Notes: generated by a model from the sequence alone, not told the origin. 56,843 nt of DNA from Candidatus Nanopelagicales bacterium (GCA_016463095.1 JAEMSA010000001.1:10394-67236), one strand, 5' to 3'. Counted from the first letter of the stretch, positions 8,300 through 18,406 are shown. Numbers and translations: made by a program.

Positions 8300-8324
8300 G
8301 CTGGCTGAGGGGAAATCAGCCAGC
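8300..8324 (-). terminator. Hairpin at the end of the BldC-like gene, possible intrinsic terminator
   Basis: On the minus strand GCTGGCTGA, a seven-base loop and TCAGCCAGC form a perfect nine-pair stem. The stop codon TGA of the BldC-like gene lies inside the first arm. The following tract is only CTTTCCCC, so termination may be weak. It separates the regulator gene from the glutaredoxin-like gene. Confidence 0.55.
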
Positions 8325-8522
8325 CTCTACGAATGATTCGCGCAAGTAGTCAGAAACTGCTGCTTCTGGAACACGAAACGATCTACCAACGCGCACTGCT
8401 GGCATTGTGCCGGAGTGAACTAATCGATAAACAGTCATCTTTGATACTCGCATTGATGCGGCAACTTCTGCCACAGTCAAGAATCTAACTTCGCCTAAAG
8501 GTCTATCTGGGCTTGTCGCCAT
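8316..8522 (-). CDS. BldC-like MerR-type helix-turn-helix protein
   Basis: A 68-residue protein consisting only of an excisionase/MerR-type winged helix: FLTVAEVAASMRVSKMTVYRLVHSGTMPAVRVGRSFRVPEAAV, split here only by normal loops. This is the BldC form found next to proC in many actinobacteria (mycobacterial Rv0500A position). BldC binds direct repeats and acts as a developmental or global regulator in Streptomyces; the role in a simple planktonic cell is unknown. AAAGAGG lies upstream of the ATG. Despite automatic excisionase labels, nothing phage-like is nearby. Confidence 0.88.
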   Translation of the reverse strand: MATSPDRPLGEVRFLTVAEVAASMRVSKMTVYRLVHSGTMPAVRVGRSFRVPEAAVSDYLRESFVEAG

Positions 8523-8696
8523 TTACTTGCCTCTTTCTTACACGCTTTAAGACCTTCCCTAAGCCTTAAGTGACGTGTGATGCCACGGTAATGCCTCGGT
8601 GCCTAGTAACACAAGAGAGGAGGGGGGTTATCTAAGGGAATCAGACATGCTAGTGGGTTTGAATACAGCACTGTTACAGAAGTGATTTAAAAGTTT

Positions 8697-9488
8697 TTAA
8701 ATAAAACGATCAGCTGGATGAGGATTTAGCGATAGCAAAACTTCTTTTGCTTTTCTACCAGGTAATTTTTTAATTGTTTTTAGTAATGTCACACGATTAT
8801 CACAATGTTCTTTCAAGACTGCGTATGCTTTTTTTCCAATTAATTCTATTAAAGTATCTTTTTCGCTGATGTAAACAGGATCTTCAGCAACATGGGCATC
8901 GGTATCTGAGGAACAGTACCAATCCATGGTGTGACCACCATCTCCCCAATTTTTTCTTTTATATTCTTCGATAACAATTACTTGAAAATCTGTGTCATCT
9001 TCAAATTCTCGGGTTTCATAGCTTCTTCTAATTGGTAATTGCCAACAAACATCAGGTTTTGCTTCCAAAGGTTTAGCACCTTTTACTAACGCAAGTTTAT
9101 GCAGTGCGCAACCTTGCCCGCCAGCAAATTCTGGTGAGTTCATAAATATGCAAGCACCATTTACTACTCGTGTTTTTTCAATTCCATCTTCTCTTTCAGT
9201 CCAACCTTTTTTAGAATTTGCATGTTCTTGCTTTTCCCAAATATCCGGAGTTAGTTTCTTAACCCATTTAGCAACTCTTTTTTTGTCTGCTGCTTCAGTG
9301 AAATGTGCACCATGAACACAGCAACCATCATTTGGATTTGATTTCTCAACACCTTTGCAGCCTCTGCCAAATATGCATTCCCAATTGGACGTTAACCACG
9401 TTAAATCAGCTTTGATAATTGTGCCTGAGGCATCCGGATCTATAAATTCAAGCCAAGTACGAGGAGTATCTTTCAAAAATTCGGTCAT
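8697..9488 (-). CDS. Conserved actinobacterial Cys-rich protein, function unknown
   Basis: A 263-residue soluble protein with nine cysteines: C38, C44, C56, C57, C113, C127, C148, C192 and C229. Clusters such as WECIFGRGCKG, DGCCVHGAHF, GACIF, GCALHKLAL and PDVCWQLP resemble the Cys layout of YkgJ-type zinc/iron-chelating proteins, so a metal or Fe-S site is plausible, but I cannot assign a function. Similar proteins occur widely in actinobacteria. It ends 174 bases upstream of the BldC-like gene and is divergent from proC across 82 bases. Confidence 0.72.
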   Translation of the reverse strand: MTEFLKDTPRTWLEFIDPDASGTIIKADLTWLTSNWECIFGRGCKGVEKSNPNDGCCVHGAHFTEAADKKRVAKWVKKLTPDIWEKQEHANSKKGWTEREDGIEKTRVVNGACIFMNSPEFAGGQGCALHKLALVKGAKPLEAKPDVCWQLPIRRSYETREFEDDTDFQVIVIEEYKRKNWGDGGHTMDWYCSSDTDAHVAEDPVYISEKDTLIELIGKKAYAVLKEHCDNRVTLLKTIKKLPGRKAKEVLLSLNPHPADRFI

Positions 9489-9570
9489 AGGCGAGAGCCT
9501 ACTCGGAGAGTTTCTGCGATACGCAAAGTACTCTTGTTCAATAAGTCACATTAAGTAGAAAGAATTAGTC

Positions 9571-10371
9571 GTGAAAATAGGCATTGTTGGCACCGGCAAT
9601 ATGGGTGAAGCCATATTAAAAGGTCTGCTAGACAATGTGGTGTCAGCCCAAGACATAGTTTGTGTAGATAAGGTCCAAGCAAGCGTTGACCGCATCTCCC
9701 AGAGGTATCAAGTTGTTTGTTCCACTGAAATTTCAGCAATTAAAGATTGTGATGTCGTTGTCCTCGGGGTAAAACCTCAAAACATGGACGAAGTATTACC
9801 TTTGATTGGCAAACACATAAACCAAAATACGTTGATCATTTCTATTGCCGTGGGAATTACCTCTAGCTACATAGCAAAAAACTTAGGAATCAATAATGCT
9901 GCTGTGGTGAGAGCTATGCCTAACACCCCAGCCTTGGTTGGTAAGGGTGTAACGGGTTTGGCTAAGGGTGAATTTGCAACAGCCGAGCACTTAACTATTG
10001 CTAAAAACCTCTTAGCAGCAGTTGGTCAAGTTGTTGTTGTAGAAGAGAATTTGATTGATGTAGTAGCAGCAACTTCAGGCTCTGGCCCAGCTTATTATTT
10101 TTTTGTAACTGAATTATTAATTGAATCAGCTGTTAAACATGGCCTGGCTAGAGATGTAGCTCAAGTTTTAGTGGAAAACACTTTCGTGGGATCTAGTGCC
10201 TTATTTGAAAGTTCAGCTGATGACGTTGTTGAATTGAGAAGAAAAGTTACTTCTCCCCAGGGAACCACCCAGGCAGCGATTGAATTCTTAGAAAGTAAAG
10301 ATTTAAAAGGTATTTGGGAAAATGCACTTGGTGCTGCAATTAAAAGAGCTGAAGAAATTAGTAAGAACTAA
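9571..10371 (+). CDS. proC: Pyrroline-5-carboxylate reductase
   Basis: ProC reduces 1-pyrroline-5-carboxylate to proline with NAD(P)H. The 266-residue protein has the Rossmann motif GIVGTGNMGEAILKGLL at the N-terminus, VRAMPNTPALVGKG near residue 110 and the dimerisation region SGSGPAYYFFVTELLIESAVKHGL split over residues 168-190. The start is GTG at 9571. It is isolated on the plus strand, divergent from the Cys-rich gene and convergent with clpC; its stop lies one base from the clpC stop. The proC-BldC neighbourhood matches mycobacteria. Confidence 0.96.
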   Translation: MKIGIVGTGNMGEAILKGLLDNVVSAQDIVCVDKVQASVDRISQRYQVVCSTEISAIKDCDVVVLGVKPQNMDEVLPLIGKHINQNTLIISIAVGITSSYIAKNLGINNAAVVRAMPNTPALVGKGVTGLAKGEFATAEHLTIAKNLLAAVGQVVVVEENLIDVVAATSGSGPAYYFFVTELLIESAVKHGLARDVAQVLVENTFVGSSALFESSADDVVELRRKVTSPQGTTQAAIEFLESKDLKGIWENALGAAIKRAEEISKN

Positions 10372-10372
10372 A

Positions 10373-12892
10373 TTATTCAACAGTGCTATTTACAGGTGGG
10401 GCATCTGGTAGAGCTTGTTTAACTTCGCCAGTGAAAGTAAAGACTCTGGTATCAAGGGTTTTCTTATCATTGTTAGCAGCTTCGCCTTCCACGCCGACTA
10501 CCACAAGATTTCCAGCAGTTAATTCACCAAATAAAATCTTTTCACTCAACACATCTTCAATTTCTCGTTGAATTGTTCTTCGCATAGGTCTTGCACCAAG
10601 AGATTGGTCATAGCCCTTATCAACAAGCAATTCTTTAGCTTGATCAGTCATGATCAGTCCCATGTCTTTGTCTTTCAAACGATCATCAAGGGAAGTGATC
10701 ATTAATTCAACAATTTGTAATATTTCTGGACGAGTTAATTGATGGAACACAATCACGTCATCTAGTCGGTTTAAGAATTCTGGTCTGAAATGTTGTTTTA
10801 ATTCTTCATTTACTTTTAGTTTCATGCGGTCATAACTTCCTTCAACATCATCACCCATTGAAAAACCAAGACCCACACCTTTAGAAATATCTCGGCTACC
10901 AAGGTTGGTGGTCATGATGATTACTGTGTTCTTGAAATCAACCATGCGACCTTGAGAATCGGTTAATTTACCGTCTTCCAAGATTTGGAGCAGTGAATTG
11001 AAAATATCTGGATGCGCTTTTTCAACTTCGTCAAAAAGCACTACTGAAAAAGGTTTACGGCGAACTTTTTCAGTTAGCTGTCCACCTTCTTCATAACCCA
11101 CATATCCGGGAGGAGATCCAAACAATCTTGAAACAGTGTGACGTTCTGAATATTCAGACATGTCTAACATGATTAATGCGTTTTCATCACCAAATAAGAA
11201 TTGGGCCAAAGTTTTAGAAAGTTCGGTCTTACCAACACCAGAAGGTCCAGCAAAAATAAATGAGCCACCTGGTCTTTTAGGGTCTTTTAGTCCAGCACGA
11301 GTTCTTCTAATTGATTTAGACAAAGCTTTAATGGCATCTTCTTGACCAATAACACGTTTATGTAGTTCTTCTTCCATGCGTAACAATCTTTTGGATTCTG
11401 CTTCAGTTAACTTGGCAACAGGCACTCCCGTTGACATCGCTAATACTTCTGCAATCAAATCTTCGTCAACTTCAGCAACGATATCTAAATCGCCTGCTTT
11501 CCATTCACGTTCGCGTTCATTCTTTTCAGAAATTAAGGTCTTTTCTTTATCTCTCAATGCCGCAGCTTTTTCAAAGTCTTGAGCATCAATAGCTGATTCT
11601 TTTTCTTTTCTCACATCAGCAATTTTGTTATCAAATTCTCTCAAATCAGGTGGGGCAGTCATTCTGTTAATACGTAGACGAGCACCTGCTTCGTCAATCA
11701 AATCAATTGCCTTATCTGGTAATTGGCGATCATTGATGTATCGATCAGCCAAGGTGGCAGCAGAAACTAAAGCAGAATCAGTAATTGTAACTTTGTGATG
11801 TGATTCGTAGCGATCTCTTAAACCTCTTAAGATTTCAATTGCATGAGCAACGGAAGGTTCTTGAACTTGAATAGGTTGGAAGCGACGTTCTAATGCGGCA
11901 TCTTTTTCAACATATTTACGGTATTCATCCAAAGTGGTGGCACCAATTGTTTGTAGTTCGCCTCGAGCCAGCATTGGTTTCAAAATTGATGCGGCATCAA
12001 TGGCGCCTTCGGCAGCACCTGCTCCGACCAGGGTGTGAATTTCATCAATGAACAAAATAATGTCACCGCGGGTACGTATTTCTTTTAATACTTTTTTTAA
12101 TCTTTCTTCAAAATCACCGCGATATCTTGATCCGGCAACCAATGATCCTAAATCAAGAGTGTAAAGCTGTTTGTCTTTCAAAGTTTCTGGAATATCGCCT
12201 TTAACAATTTTTTGTGCAAGTCCTTCAACAACTGCTGTTTTACCAACACCTGGTTCCCCAATTAGAACTGGATTATTTTTTGTTCGACGGGAAAGTACTT
12301 GCATTACTCGTTCAATTTCTTTTTCTCGACCAATTACTGGATCAAGTTTTCCATCACGAGCTGCTTGAGTTAAGTTTCTGCCAAATTGATCAAGTACTAA
12401 AGAAGTTGAGGGGGTTCCTTCATTTGGAGCACCGGAAGTTAATGGTTCTTTTCCTTGGTAACCAGAAAGTAATTGGATTACTTGTTGACGAACACGATTT
12501 AGATCTGCGCCAAGTTTCACTAGAACTTGAGCGGCTACTCCTTCACCTTCGCGAATAAGGCCAAGCAAAATGTGTTCTGTTCCAATATAATTATGACCTA
12601 ATTGTAAAGCTTCTCTTAAAGAAAGTTCTAATACTTTTTTGGCACGAGGAGTAAAAGGAATGTGTCCTGATGGTGCTTGTTGGCCTTGGCCAATTATTTC
12701 TTCAACTTGTGATCTAACAGATTCAAGGGAAACACCTAATGATTCAAGTGATTTAGCAGCAACGCCTTCACCTTCATGAATTAAACCTAAAAGGATATGT
12801 TCGGTACCAATGTAATTGTGGTTGAGCATGCGGGCTTCTTCTTGCGCAAGAACTACTACGCGTCTTGCTCGATCAGTGAATCTTTCGAACAT
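10373..12892 (-). CDS. clpC: ATP-dependent Clp protease ATPase subunit ClpC
   Basis: ClpC unfolds substrates for ClpP in the cytoplasm. The 839 residues contain two N-terminal Clp repeats (each with [13 protein letters not shown]), AAA module 1 with Walker A GEPGVGKT and Walker B ILFIDEIH, a middle UVR segment near [16 protein letters not shown], and AAA module 2 with [15 protein letters not shown] sits ten bases before the ATG, an unusually strong ribosome site for this window. Actinobacteria normally have lsr2 just upstream, between clpC and lysS; here there are only argA and 175 non-coding bases. Confidence 0.97.
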   Translation of the reverse strand: MFERFTDRARRVVVLAQEEARMLNHNYIGTEHILLGLIHEGEGVAAKSLESLGVSLESVRSQVEEIIGQGQQAPSGHIPFTPRAKKVLELSLREALQLGHNYIGTEHILLGLIREGEGVAAQVLVKLGADLNRVRQQVIQLLSGYQGKEPLTSGAPNEGTPSTSLVLDQFGRNLTQAARDGKLDPVIGREKEIERVMQVLSRRTKNNPVLIGEPGVGKTAVVEGLAQKIVKGDIPETLKDKQLYTLDLGSLVAGSRYRGDFEERLKKVLKEIRTRGDIILFIDEIHTLVGAGAAEGAIDAASILKPMLARGELQTIGATTLDEYRKYVEKDAALERRFQPIQVQEPSVAHAIEILRGLRDRYESHHKVTITDSALVSAATLADRYINDRQLPDKAIDLIDEAGARLRINRMTAPPDLREFDNKIADVRKEKESAIDAQDFEKAAALRDKEKTLISEKNEREREWKAGDLDIVAEVDEDLIAEVLAMSTGVPVAKLTEAESKRLLRMEEELHKRVIGQEDAIKALSKSIRRTRAGLKDPKRPGGSFIFAGPSGVGKTELSKTLAQFLFGDENALIMLDMSEYSERHTVSRLFGSPPGYVGYEEGGQLTEKVRRKPFSVVLFDEVEKAHPDIFNSLLQILEDGKLTDSQGRMVDFKNTVIIMTTNLGSRDISKGVGLGFSMGDDVEGSYDRMKLKVNEELKQHFRPEFLNRLDDVIVFHQLTRPEILQIVELMITSLDDRLKDKDMGLIMTDQAKELLVDKGYDQSLGARPMRRTIQREIEDVLSEKILFGELTAGNLVVVGVEGEAANNDKKTLDTRVFTFTGEVKQALPDAPPVNSTVE

Positions 12893-13067
12893 TTAACTTA
12901 AGCCTCCTTGCATCAACTTTGGGGAATTTGTTTTTTCCTCTATATCTATAGTACGTCTCTAGTTTTAATTAGCAAATTCAACCTAAAAATCGAGGAAACA
13001 TCCCTATAAGTGGTATTCATTTACCCCATGGGTAACAAGACGTAGGGGTAAGGATATTTGGTCGAAA

Positions 13068-13568
13068 TTACAGGTGTTTGATCATTCGGGTGTTACCCAA
13101 TGTGTTTGGTTTCACTTTGTCCAAATCTAAAAACTCTGCCACACCTACGTCATAGGACTGTAGAAGCTGTTGATAAATCTCTGGTTCAACAGGTGTGCCT
13201 TCAATTTCAGCAAAACCATGTTTAGCAAAAAACTTTGTTTCAAAGGTTAAACAAAATACTCTTCTTACACCTAATTCTTTAGCTCTATTAATTAGTGCTT
13301 CCAATATTTGCGAACCAATTCCTTTATCTTTAAATTCAGGAAACACTGCCACAGTTCTTACTTCAGCCAAGTCTTCCCACAAAACGTGAATTGCGCCTGC
13401 ACCTATTACTTGACCATCTTTTTCAATTACTAAAAATTCTGGAACTGCTTCATACAAAGTAACCGTTGCTTTAGAAAGTAATCTTCGTTCTGGTGCGTAA
13501 GTGTCAACAAGTTTTCTGATGGTTGACACATCAGATGTCTTGGCCGGACGAATTGATAGTGCAGACAT
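13068..13568 (-). CDS. argA: Short amino-acid N-acetyltransferase (N-acetylglutamate synthase type)
   Basis: A single GNAT domain of 166 residues. It has the acetyl-CoA site VAVFPEFKDKGIGSQILEAL and the region RRVFCLTFETKFFAKHGFAEIE typical of the short ArgA-type N-acetylglutamate synthases of actinobacteria, which make N-acetylglutamate for arginine synthesis. It ends with conserved family features (NTRMIKHL). It lies two bases downstream of lysS on the same strand. The identity is judged by family resemblance; other GNAT substrates cannot be excluded. Confidence 0.82.
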   Translation of the reverse strand: MSALSIRPAKTSDVSTIRKLVDTYAPERRLLSKATVTLYEAVPEFLVIEKDGQVIGAGAIHVLWEDLAEVRTVAVFPEFKDKGIGSQILEALINRAKELGVRRVFCLTFETKFFAKHGFAEIEGTPVEPEIYQQLLQSYDVGVAEFLDLDKVKPNTLGNTRMIKHL

Positions 13569-13569
13569 T

Positions 13570-15072
13570 TTATTGTGGTTTAACCAGCGGGAATAAAACT
13601 GTTTCTCTAATTCCTCTGCCTGTGAGCATCATTAAAACTCGATCAATTCCCATTCCCTGTCCACCAGCTGGAGGCATTCCATATTCAAGTGCTCGTAAGA
13701 AATCTTCATCTATTTGCATAGCTTCCACATCGCCACCGGCAGCAAGCTTGGCTTGCTCAGTTAATCTTTTTCTTTGTTCGATTGGATCATTTAATTCTGT
13801 GTAAGCGGTACCAATCTCTGCACCAAAGGCAACCAAATCCCAGCGCTCTGCAACTCTGTTATCTTCTCGGTGCTGTCTAGTTAAAGGAGCAACATCGGTT
13901 GGAAAATCAATATAAAAAGTAGGCAGAACTGTTTTGTCTTCCAATAAGTGTTCATAAAGTTCTAACACCACTTGGCCTCTAGTCCATTTAGGATCATGAG
14001 AAATTTTTAATTTATCGCAGATATTTCTTAAAGTTTTTTCATCTGTGTCAGCATTTATTGTTTCACCAGTTGCTTTAGTTAATCCGTCGTAAACTTTTAC
14101 TACCGGCCATTGACCACTGATGTCGTGCTCAGTTTGGTTTCCTTCATCATCCCAATGTCTAGCTATTTCTTTGCCAAAAACATTCTTAGCTGCCTCTTGA
14201 ATTAAGTGTTGAGTCAGTTCACGCATTACTTCATAGTCGCCATATGCCTGGTACATCTCCAACATGGTGAATTCAGGGTTATGAGATGTATCGGCACCTT
14301 CGTTTCTAAAGTTTCTATTGATTTCAAATACTCTATCTACGCCACCTACCAGTAAACGTTTCAAATAAAGCTCTGGTGCAATTCTCAAAAATAATTCTAT
14401 GTCATAAGCATTGATATGAGTTTTAAATGGACGAGCATTTGCTCCCCCGTGCAGTACTTGTAACATTGGGGTTTCTACTTCAACAAAACCTCGATCAGTT
14501 AACGATTTTCTAATACTGGAAACAACTTTAGATCTAAGGTGAAGCATCTCTCTTGCTTCTGGTCTAACAATTAAATCTAGGTAACGCATTCGTACTCTTT
14601 GTTCAGGATCATTTAATCCATGATGTTTATCAGGTAATGGTTTTAAAGATTTACTTGTAATTAACCATTTACTGGCCTTTACAGAAAGTTCTCCTCGCTT
14701 TGTTGTTACAACTTCACCAGTTAACCCAACATGATCACCTAAATCGACGATTTCTTTCCAAAGTTCAACAGATTCTTCCCCAACGGCATCTGCTGCAATC
14801 ATCACTTGCAAATCACCTGAACCATCTCTCAAGGTGGCAAAAATTAATTTTCCTGCAATGCGATTAAGCATTACTCGACCAGCTATCGAAACTATTTTTC
14901 CAGTTTTTGCCTCTGGTGCTAAATCTTTGTTTTCATTTCTAACTTCTAAGAATGTGTGATCTGGTTTGAAACCAACTGGGAAAGGATCGATACCTTGGGA
15001 TTGAATTCTGGCAAGTTTTTCGCGACGGATTTGTTCTTGTTCGTTCAAATCCTCTGGGGCATCGTTGCTCAT
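13570..15072 (-). CDS. lysS: Lysyl-tRNA synthetase, class II
   Basis: Charges tRNA-Lys. The 500-residue protein has an N-terminal OB-fold anticodon domain (about 55-160: VSIAGRVMLNRIAGKLIFATLRDGSG) and a class II catalytic domain with motif 2 VFEINRNFRNEG and motif 3 GMGIDRVLMMLTG near the C-terminus. Length is normal for bacterial LysS. It sits 11 bases after coaX in the long minus-strand cluster, as in other actinobacteria. Confidence 0.97.
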   Translation of the reverse strand: MSNDAPEDLNEQEQIRREKLARIQSQGIDPFPVGFKPDHTFLEVRNENKDLAPEAKTGKIVSIAGRVMLNRIAGKLIFATLRDGSGDLQVMIAADAVGEESVELWKEIVDLGDHVGLTGEVVTTKRGELSVKASKWLITSKSLKPLPDKHHGLNDPEQRVRMRYLDLIVRPEAREMLHLRSKVVSSIRKSLTDRGFVEVETPMLQVLHGGANARPFKTHINAYDIELFLRIAPELYLKRLLVGGVDRVFEINRNFRNEGADTSHNPEFTMLEMYQAYGDYEVMRELTQHLIQEAAKNVFGKEIARHWDDEGNQTEHDISGQWPVVKVYDGLTKATGETINADTDEKTLRNICDKLKISHDPKWTRGQVVLELYEHLLEDKTVLPTFYIDFPTDVAPLTRQHREDNRVAERWDLVAFGAEIGTAYTELNDPIEQRKRLTEQAKLAAGGDVEAMQIDEDFLRALEYGMPPAGGQGMGIDRVLMMLTGRGIRETVLFPLVKPQ

Positions 15073-15083
15073 AGAAAACTAGA

Positions 15084-15839
15084 CTACTTGTTCTTTTCGA
15101 AAACTAACCGTAAGCCTTCCAAGGTCAAGTCTGGTTCGTGATGAGTAATGGTGCTTGATTCTTCAACAACCAATGGTGCAAGACCACCAGTTGCAACAAC
15201 TGCTTTTAATGGACCAATCTCAGCAATTATTCTTTGCAAAATTCCATCAACTTGGCCCGCAAATCCATAAAGAGCACCTGACTGCAATGCCTCAACAGTA
15301 TTTTTACCAATAACACTTCTTGGTTTCACAAATTCAACTTTTCGCAGTTGTGCTGCCCTATTAGCTAAAGCTTCTAAAGAAATTTCAATTCCGGGAGCAA
15401 GTGCTCCACCTAGGAATTCACCTTTTTCACTAACCACATCAAAATTTGTTGATGTTCCAAAATCAACTACCACTGAAGGTCCACCGTGTCTTTCAAATAC
15501 TGCTAAAGAATTAGCAATTCGATCAGCACCAACTTCTTTAGGGTTATCAGTAATAATGGGCACCCCAGTTTTTGTCCCTGGTTCAATAATTACAGTTTTA
15601 GCTTCAGGAAAATATCTTTCCAGCATCCACCGCATTTCTCTTAAGACTGAGGGAACAGTTGAGCACAATGATATTCCGGTAACTTTGGGTTGATCTTTTA
15701 ATAAACCGTTATAAGTTAAAATTAATTCATCAGCAGTGGAATTAGTATCTGTTTTTATTCGCCAATTTTGAATAAGTTTTTCATTGTCATAAAGACCTAA
15801 AACTGTGTTGGTGTTACCAACATCTATTGCTAACAACAT
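15084..15839 (-). CDS. coaX: Type III pantothenate kinase
   Basis: CoaX phosphorylates pantothenate, the first step of CoA synthesis. The 251-residue ASKHA-fold protein starts MLLAIDVGNTNTVLGLY (phosphate 1 motif), has EVGADRIANSLAVFER and DFGTSTNFDVVSEKGEFLGG in the middle, and TGGLAPLV near the end. In actinobacteria it lies in the lysS-nad-pan cluster. The gap of 38 bases to nadC is the only notable break inside this part of the operon. Confidence 0.95.
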   Translation of the reverse strand: MLLAIDVGNTNTVLGLYDNEKLIQNWRIKTDTNSTADELILTYNGLLKDQPKVTGISLCSTVPSVLREMRWMLERYFPEAKTVIIEPGTKTGVPIITDNPKEVGADRIANSLAVFERHGGPSVVVDFGTSTNFDVVSEKGEFLGGALAPGIEISLEALANRAAQLRKVEFVKPRSVIGKNTVEALQSGALYGFAGQVDGILQRIIAEIGPLKAVVATGGLAPLVVEESSTITHHEPDLTLEGLRLVFEKNK

Positions 15840-15877
15840 TTATTACTCTCCTAGCAACTCCAAATTAGTTCGCGTAT

Positions 15878-16765
15878 TTAGCGAACAGTTCTCAGGTCAC
15901 CACCTATATCCAACACTGGCGCCGAATGGGTTAAGGCACCCACGGCTAGAAAGTCCACACCAGTCTCAGCAATTTTGCGGGCATTTTCTAAAGTTAAGCC
16001 GCCACTAGCCTCAAGTTTGGCTTTTTTATTAACAATTCCCACTGCTTTCTGCAAATCATCAAAGGTGAAATTATCTAACAAAATTAGTTGTGCCTGGGCT
16101 GCTAATGCTTCATCAAGTTGAGTTAAATTATCCACTTCTATTTCAAATTCAATTTCAGGAAATTTATCCCTAACTTTCTCAACAGCTTTCTTAATTGAAC
16201 CTGCTGCGATGATGTGATTATCTTTAATTAGTGCTTGATCATTTAAACTCATACGGTGATTGGTGCCCCCACCGGCTTTGACAGCATATTTTTCTAAAAG
16301 TCGTAAACCTGGTGTGGTTTTTCTAGTATCACGTATTTGGGAATTGGTCCCAGCTATTTCTTTAACCCATTTGTTGGTTGTTGTGGCAATTCCACTTAAG
16401 TGTCCTAAAAAATTCAGAGCTGTTCTTTCAGCTGCTAATAAATCAATGGTTCGACCTTTCACTGTTAACAAACAGGTTTTCGAATCGACTGCGCTACCAT
16501 CTGTTACACATTTTTCGACGGCTATTTTGTTATCACTTATAGAAAGAAACACTAATGCTGCAATATCAATACCTGCAATTACTCCCGATGATCTTGTCAC
16601 TAAATCTAGTTCCGAAATTTGGGTTTCAGGAATAGTGGCAAGGGAGGTGACATCGCTTCCACCCATTAAGTCTTCAGAAATTGCTAGATCGACTAGTGCT
16701 TGAACTAACTCAGGTTCCAGTCCGGCTTCGCGTAAATCTTCATAAACCTGCTCTTTAGTTGTCAT
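15878..16765 (-). CDS. nadC: Nicotinate-nucleotide pyrophosphorylase (carboxylating)
   Basis: Quinolinate phosphoribosyltransferase: converts quinolinate and PRPP to nicotinate mononucleotide. The 295 residues show the family features RTALNFLGHLSGIATTT, RDTRKTTPGLRLLEKYAV and GGGTNHRMSLND in the active site, and LEASGGLTLENARKIAETGVD in the phosphate-binding end. It begins three bases after the nadB stop. nadA, needed to make quinolinate with NadB, is not in the window. Confidence 0.96.
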   Translation of the reverse strand: MTTKEQVYEDLREAGLEPELVQALVDLAISEDLMGGSDVTSLATIPETQISELDLVTRSSGVIAGIDIAALVFLSISDNKIAVEKCVTDGSAVDSKTCLLTVKGRTIDLLAAERTALNFLGHLSGIATTTNKWVKEIAGTNSQIRDTRKTTPGLRLLEKYAVKAGGGTNHRMSLNDQALIKDNHIIAAGSIKKAVEKVRDKFPEIEFEIEVDNLTQLDEALAAQAQLILLDNFTFDDLQKAVGIVNKKAKLEASGGLTLENARKIAETGVDFLAVGALTHSAPVLDIGGDLRTVR

Positions 16766-16768
16766 TTT

Positions 16769-18406
16769 TTATTTCTTTCCGATAGCTTTTTCTGAAAGTT
16801 CTAATTTACCTTCATTTAATTTTCCTTGGATTCTCACCAGCCACCTTTCATCATTTCTGGCTGGAAAATCTGTTCTCCAATGAGAACCTCTACTTTCTTC
16901 ACGTCGCAGAGCAGCATTTGAAAGAAAACTTGAAACTGTTAATAAATTTGTTGCTTCCCAACTTTGAGTGGAAGCAAGATTGGTGGTCTTGGTTGCTAAT
17001 TGTGCGAGATTGTTGATTGTTTGTTGTAATCCTTGAGAATTTCTTACCGCACCGGCACCTTTAGTGGTTGTGGCAGTTATTTCTTTTCTGGCTTTACCGT
17101 CAATCAAATTTGAAGGAATATTATCTATTAACGGTTCACTTTGTGCTGGTAAGTCAACTAAATGCTGGGCAATTCTCTCAGCCACCACAAGTCCTTCAAG
17201 CAAACTATTTGAAGCCAACCTATTTGCTCCATGCACACCAGTACTAGCGCATTCTCCCACTGCAAATAATCCTGGAATATCCGTTCTTCCGGTCATATCT
17301 GAAATAACTCCGCCAGATGCATAATGTGCTGCTGGAACAACCGGAATCATTTCAACTAGCGGATCAATTCCTATTTCCTGACAACTCAATAAAATGTTGG
17401 GAAATCTATTTAGCCAAATATCTTTTCCAAGTTTTGTGCCATCTAAATAAACAAATGGTTTACCACTTTTAATTATTTCTTCATGAACGGCGTGAGCCAC
17501 CACATCTCTGGGAGCTAAATCTTTCATGGGGTGAATCTTGGACATAAAAGCTTCACCGTTTATATTTCTTAATATTGCGCCCTCGCCACGAACTGCTTCA
17601 CTTATTAAGGGTTGAGATCCTCTGGAGTCTGGTCCTACCCATAACACTGTGGGATGAAATTGCACAAATTCTAAATCTGCCACAGTTGTGCCAGCTCTTA
17701 ATGCCAGTGCCACCCCATCACCAGTTGCTACTAAAGGATTTGTGGTTTGTTCAAAAACTGCACCCAGTCCACCCGTTGCTAAAATTACTGCTCGAGCTAA
17801 CGCGGCACCCACTCCATCAATTCTTCCTTTACCCATCACGTGCAAAGTAACTCCGCAAACTCTTTCAAATTTATCTTTTAATAAATCAAGTACAAGTGCG
17901 TGTTCAAAAATTCTTACTTTGGGATCAGCTAAAACTTTGGCAACAAGGGCGCGTGATATTTCTGCTCCAGTGGCATCACCACCTGCATGGGCAATGCGAT
18001 GTCTTCTGTGTCCACCTTCTCTAGTTAATGCCACGTTGCCTGCTGAATCTAAATCAAAAGTTGCGCCTAAATTAATTAATCTTCGCACCGCTGCAGGTCC
18101 TTCTTGGACAAGAATTTTTACTGAATCTTGATCACATAAACCAGCACCAGCTTCCAAGGTGTCTTGAAAATGTTGGTCGGGTGAATCTCCTGGACCAAGT
18201 GCTGCAGCAATTCCACCTTGTGCCCAAGAAGTTGAACTAGTGGATAACACATCTTTAGTGAGCAATAAAACCGATAAACCTTTTGCCCGAGCTGACAGCG
18301 CTGCAGTTAAACCTGCAATTCCTGAACCGATAACAATCACATCAGCATTTATGGTCCACCCAGGTTCGGTTGAATTTAACCTTTGTACCAAATTAATTTG
18401 AGTCAT
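16769..18406 (-). CDS. nadB: L-aspartate oxidase
   Basis: FAD enzyme oxidising aspartate to iminoaspartate, the first step of de novo NAD synthesis. The 545-residue protein has the FAD-binding GSGIAGLTAALSA near residue 27, TSSTSWAQGGIAAALG near 57, and the succinate dehydrogenase/aspartate oxidase type LEFVQFHPTVLW plus GLFAVGECASTGVHGANRLA. The start overlaps the end of panC by 14 bases. NadB feeds NadA (not in this window) and then NadC. Confidence 0.96.
   Translation of the reverse strand: MTQINLVQRLNSTEPGWTINADVIVIGSGIAGLTAALSARAKGLSVLLLTKDVLSTSSTSWAQGGIAAALGPGDSPDQHFQDTLEAGAGLCDQDSVKILVQEGPAAVRRLINLGATFDLDSAGNVALTREGGHRRHRIAHAGGDATGAEISRALVAKVLADPKVRIFEHALVLDLLKDKFERVCGVTLHVMGKGRIDGVGAALARAVILATGGLGAVFEQTTNPLVATGDGVALALRAGTTVADLEFVQFHPTVLWVGPDSRGSQPLISEAVRGEGAILRNINGEAFMSKIHPMKDLAPRDVVAHAVHEEIIKSGKPFVYLDGTKLGKDIWLNRFPNILLSCQEIGIDPLVEMIPVVPAAHYASGGVISDMTGRTDIPGLFAVGECASTGVHGANRLASNSLLEGLVVAERIAQHLVDLPAQSEPLIDNIPSNLIDGKARKEITATTTKGAGAVRNSQGLQQTINNLAQLATKTTNLASTQSWEATNLLTVSSFLSNAALRREESRGSHWRTDFPARNDERWLVRIQGKLNEGKLELSEKAIGKK

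Noticed and set aside
8316-8522. Excisionase-like protein as sign of a mobile element
   Set aside because: It is the BldC-like chromosomal regulator beside proC; no integrase, attachment repeats or phage genes are nearby.
13021-13051. TTACCCC...GGGGTAA inverted repeat as terminator of argA
   Set aside because: The 17-base loop is large and no U-run follows, so support is too weak.
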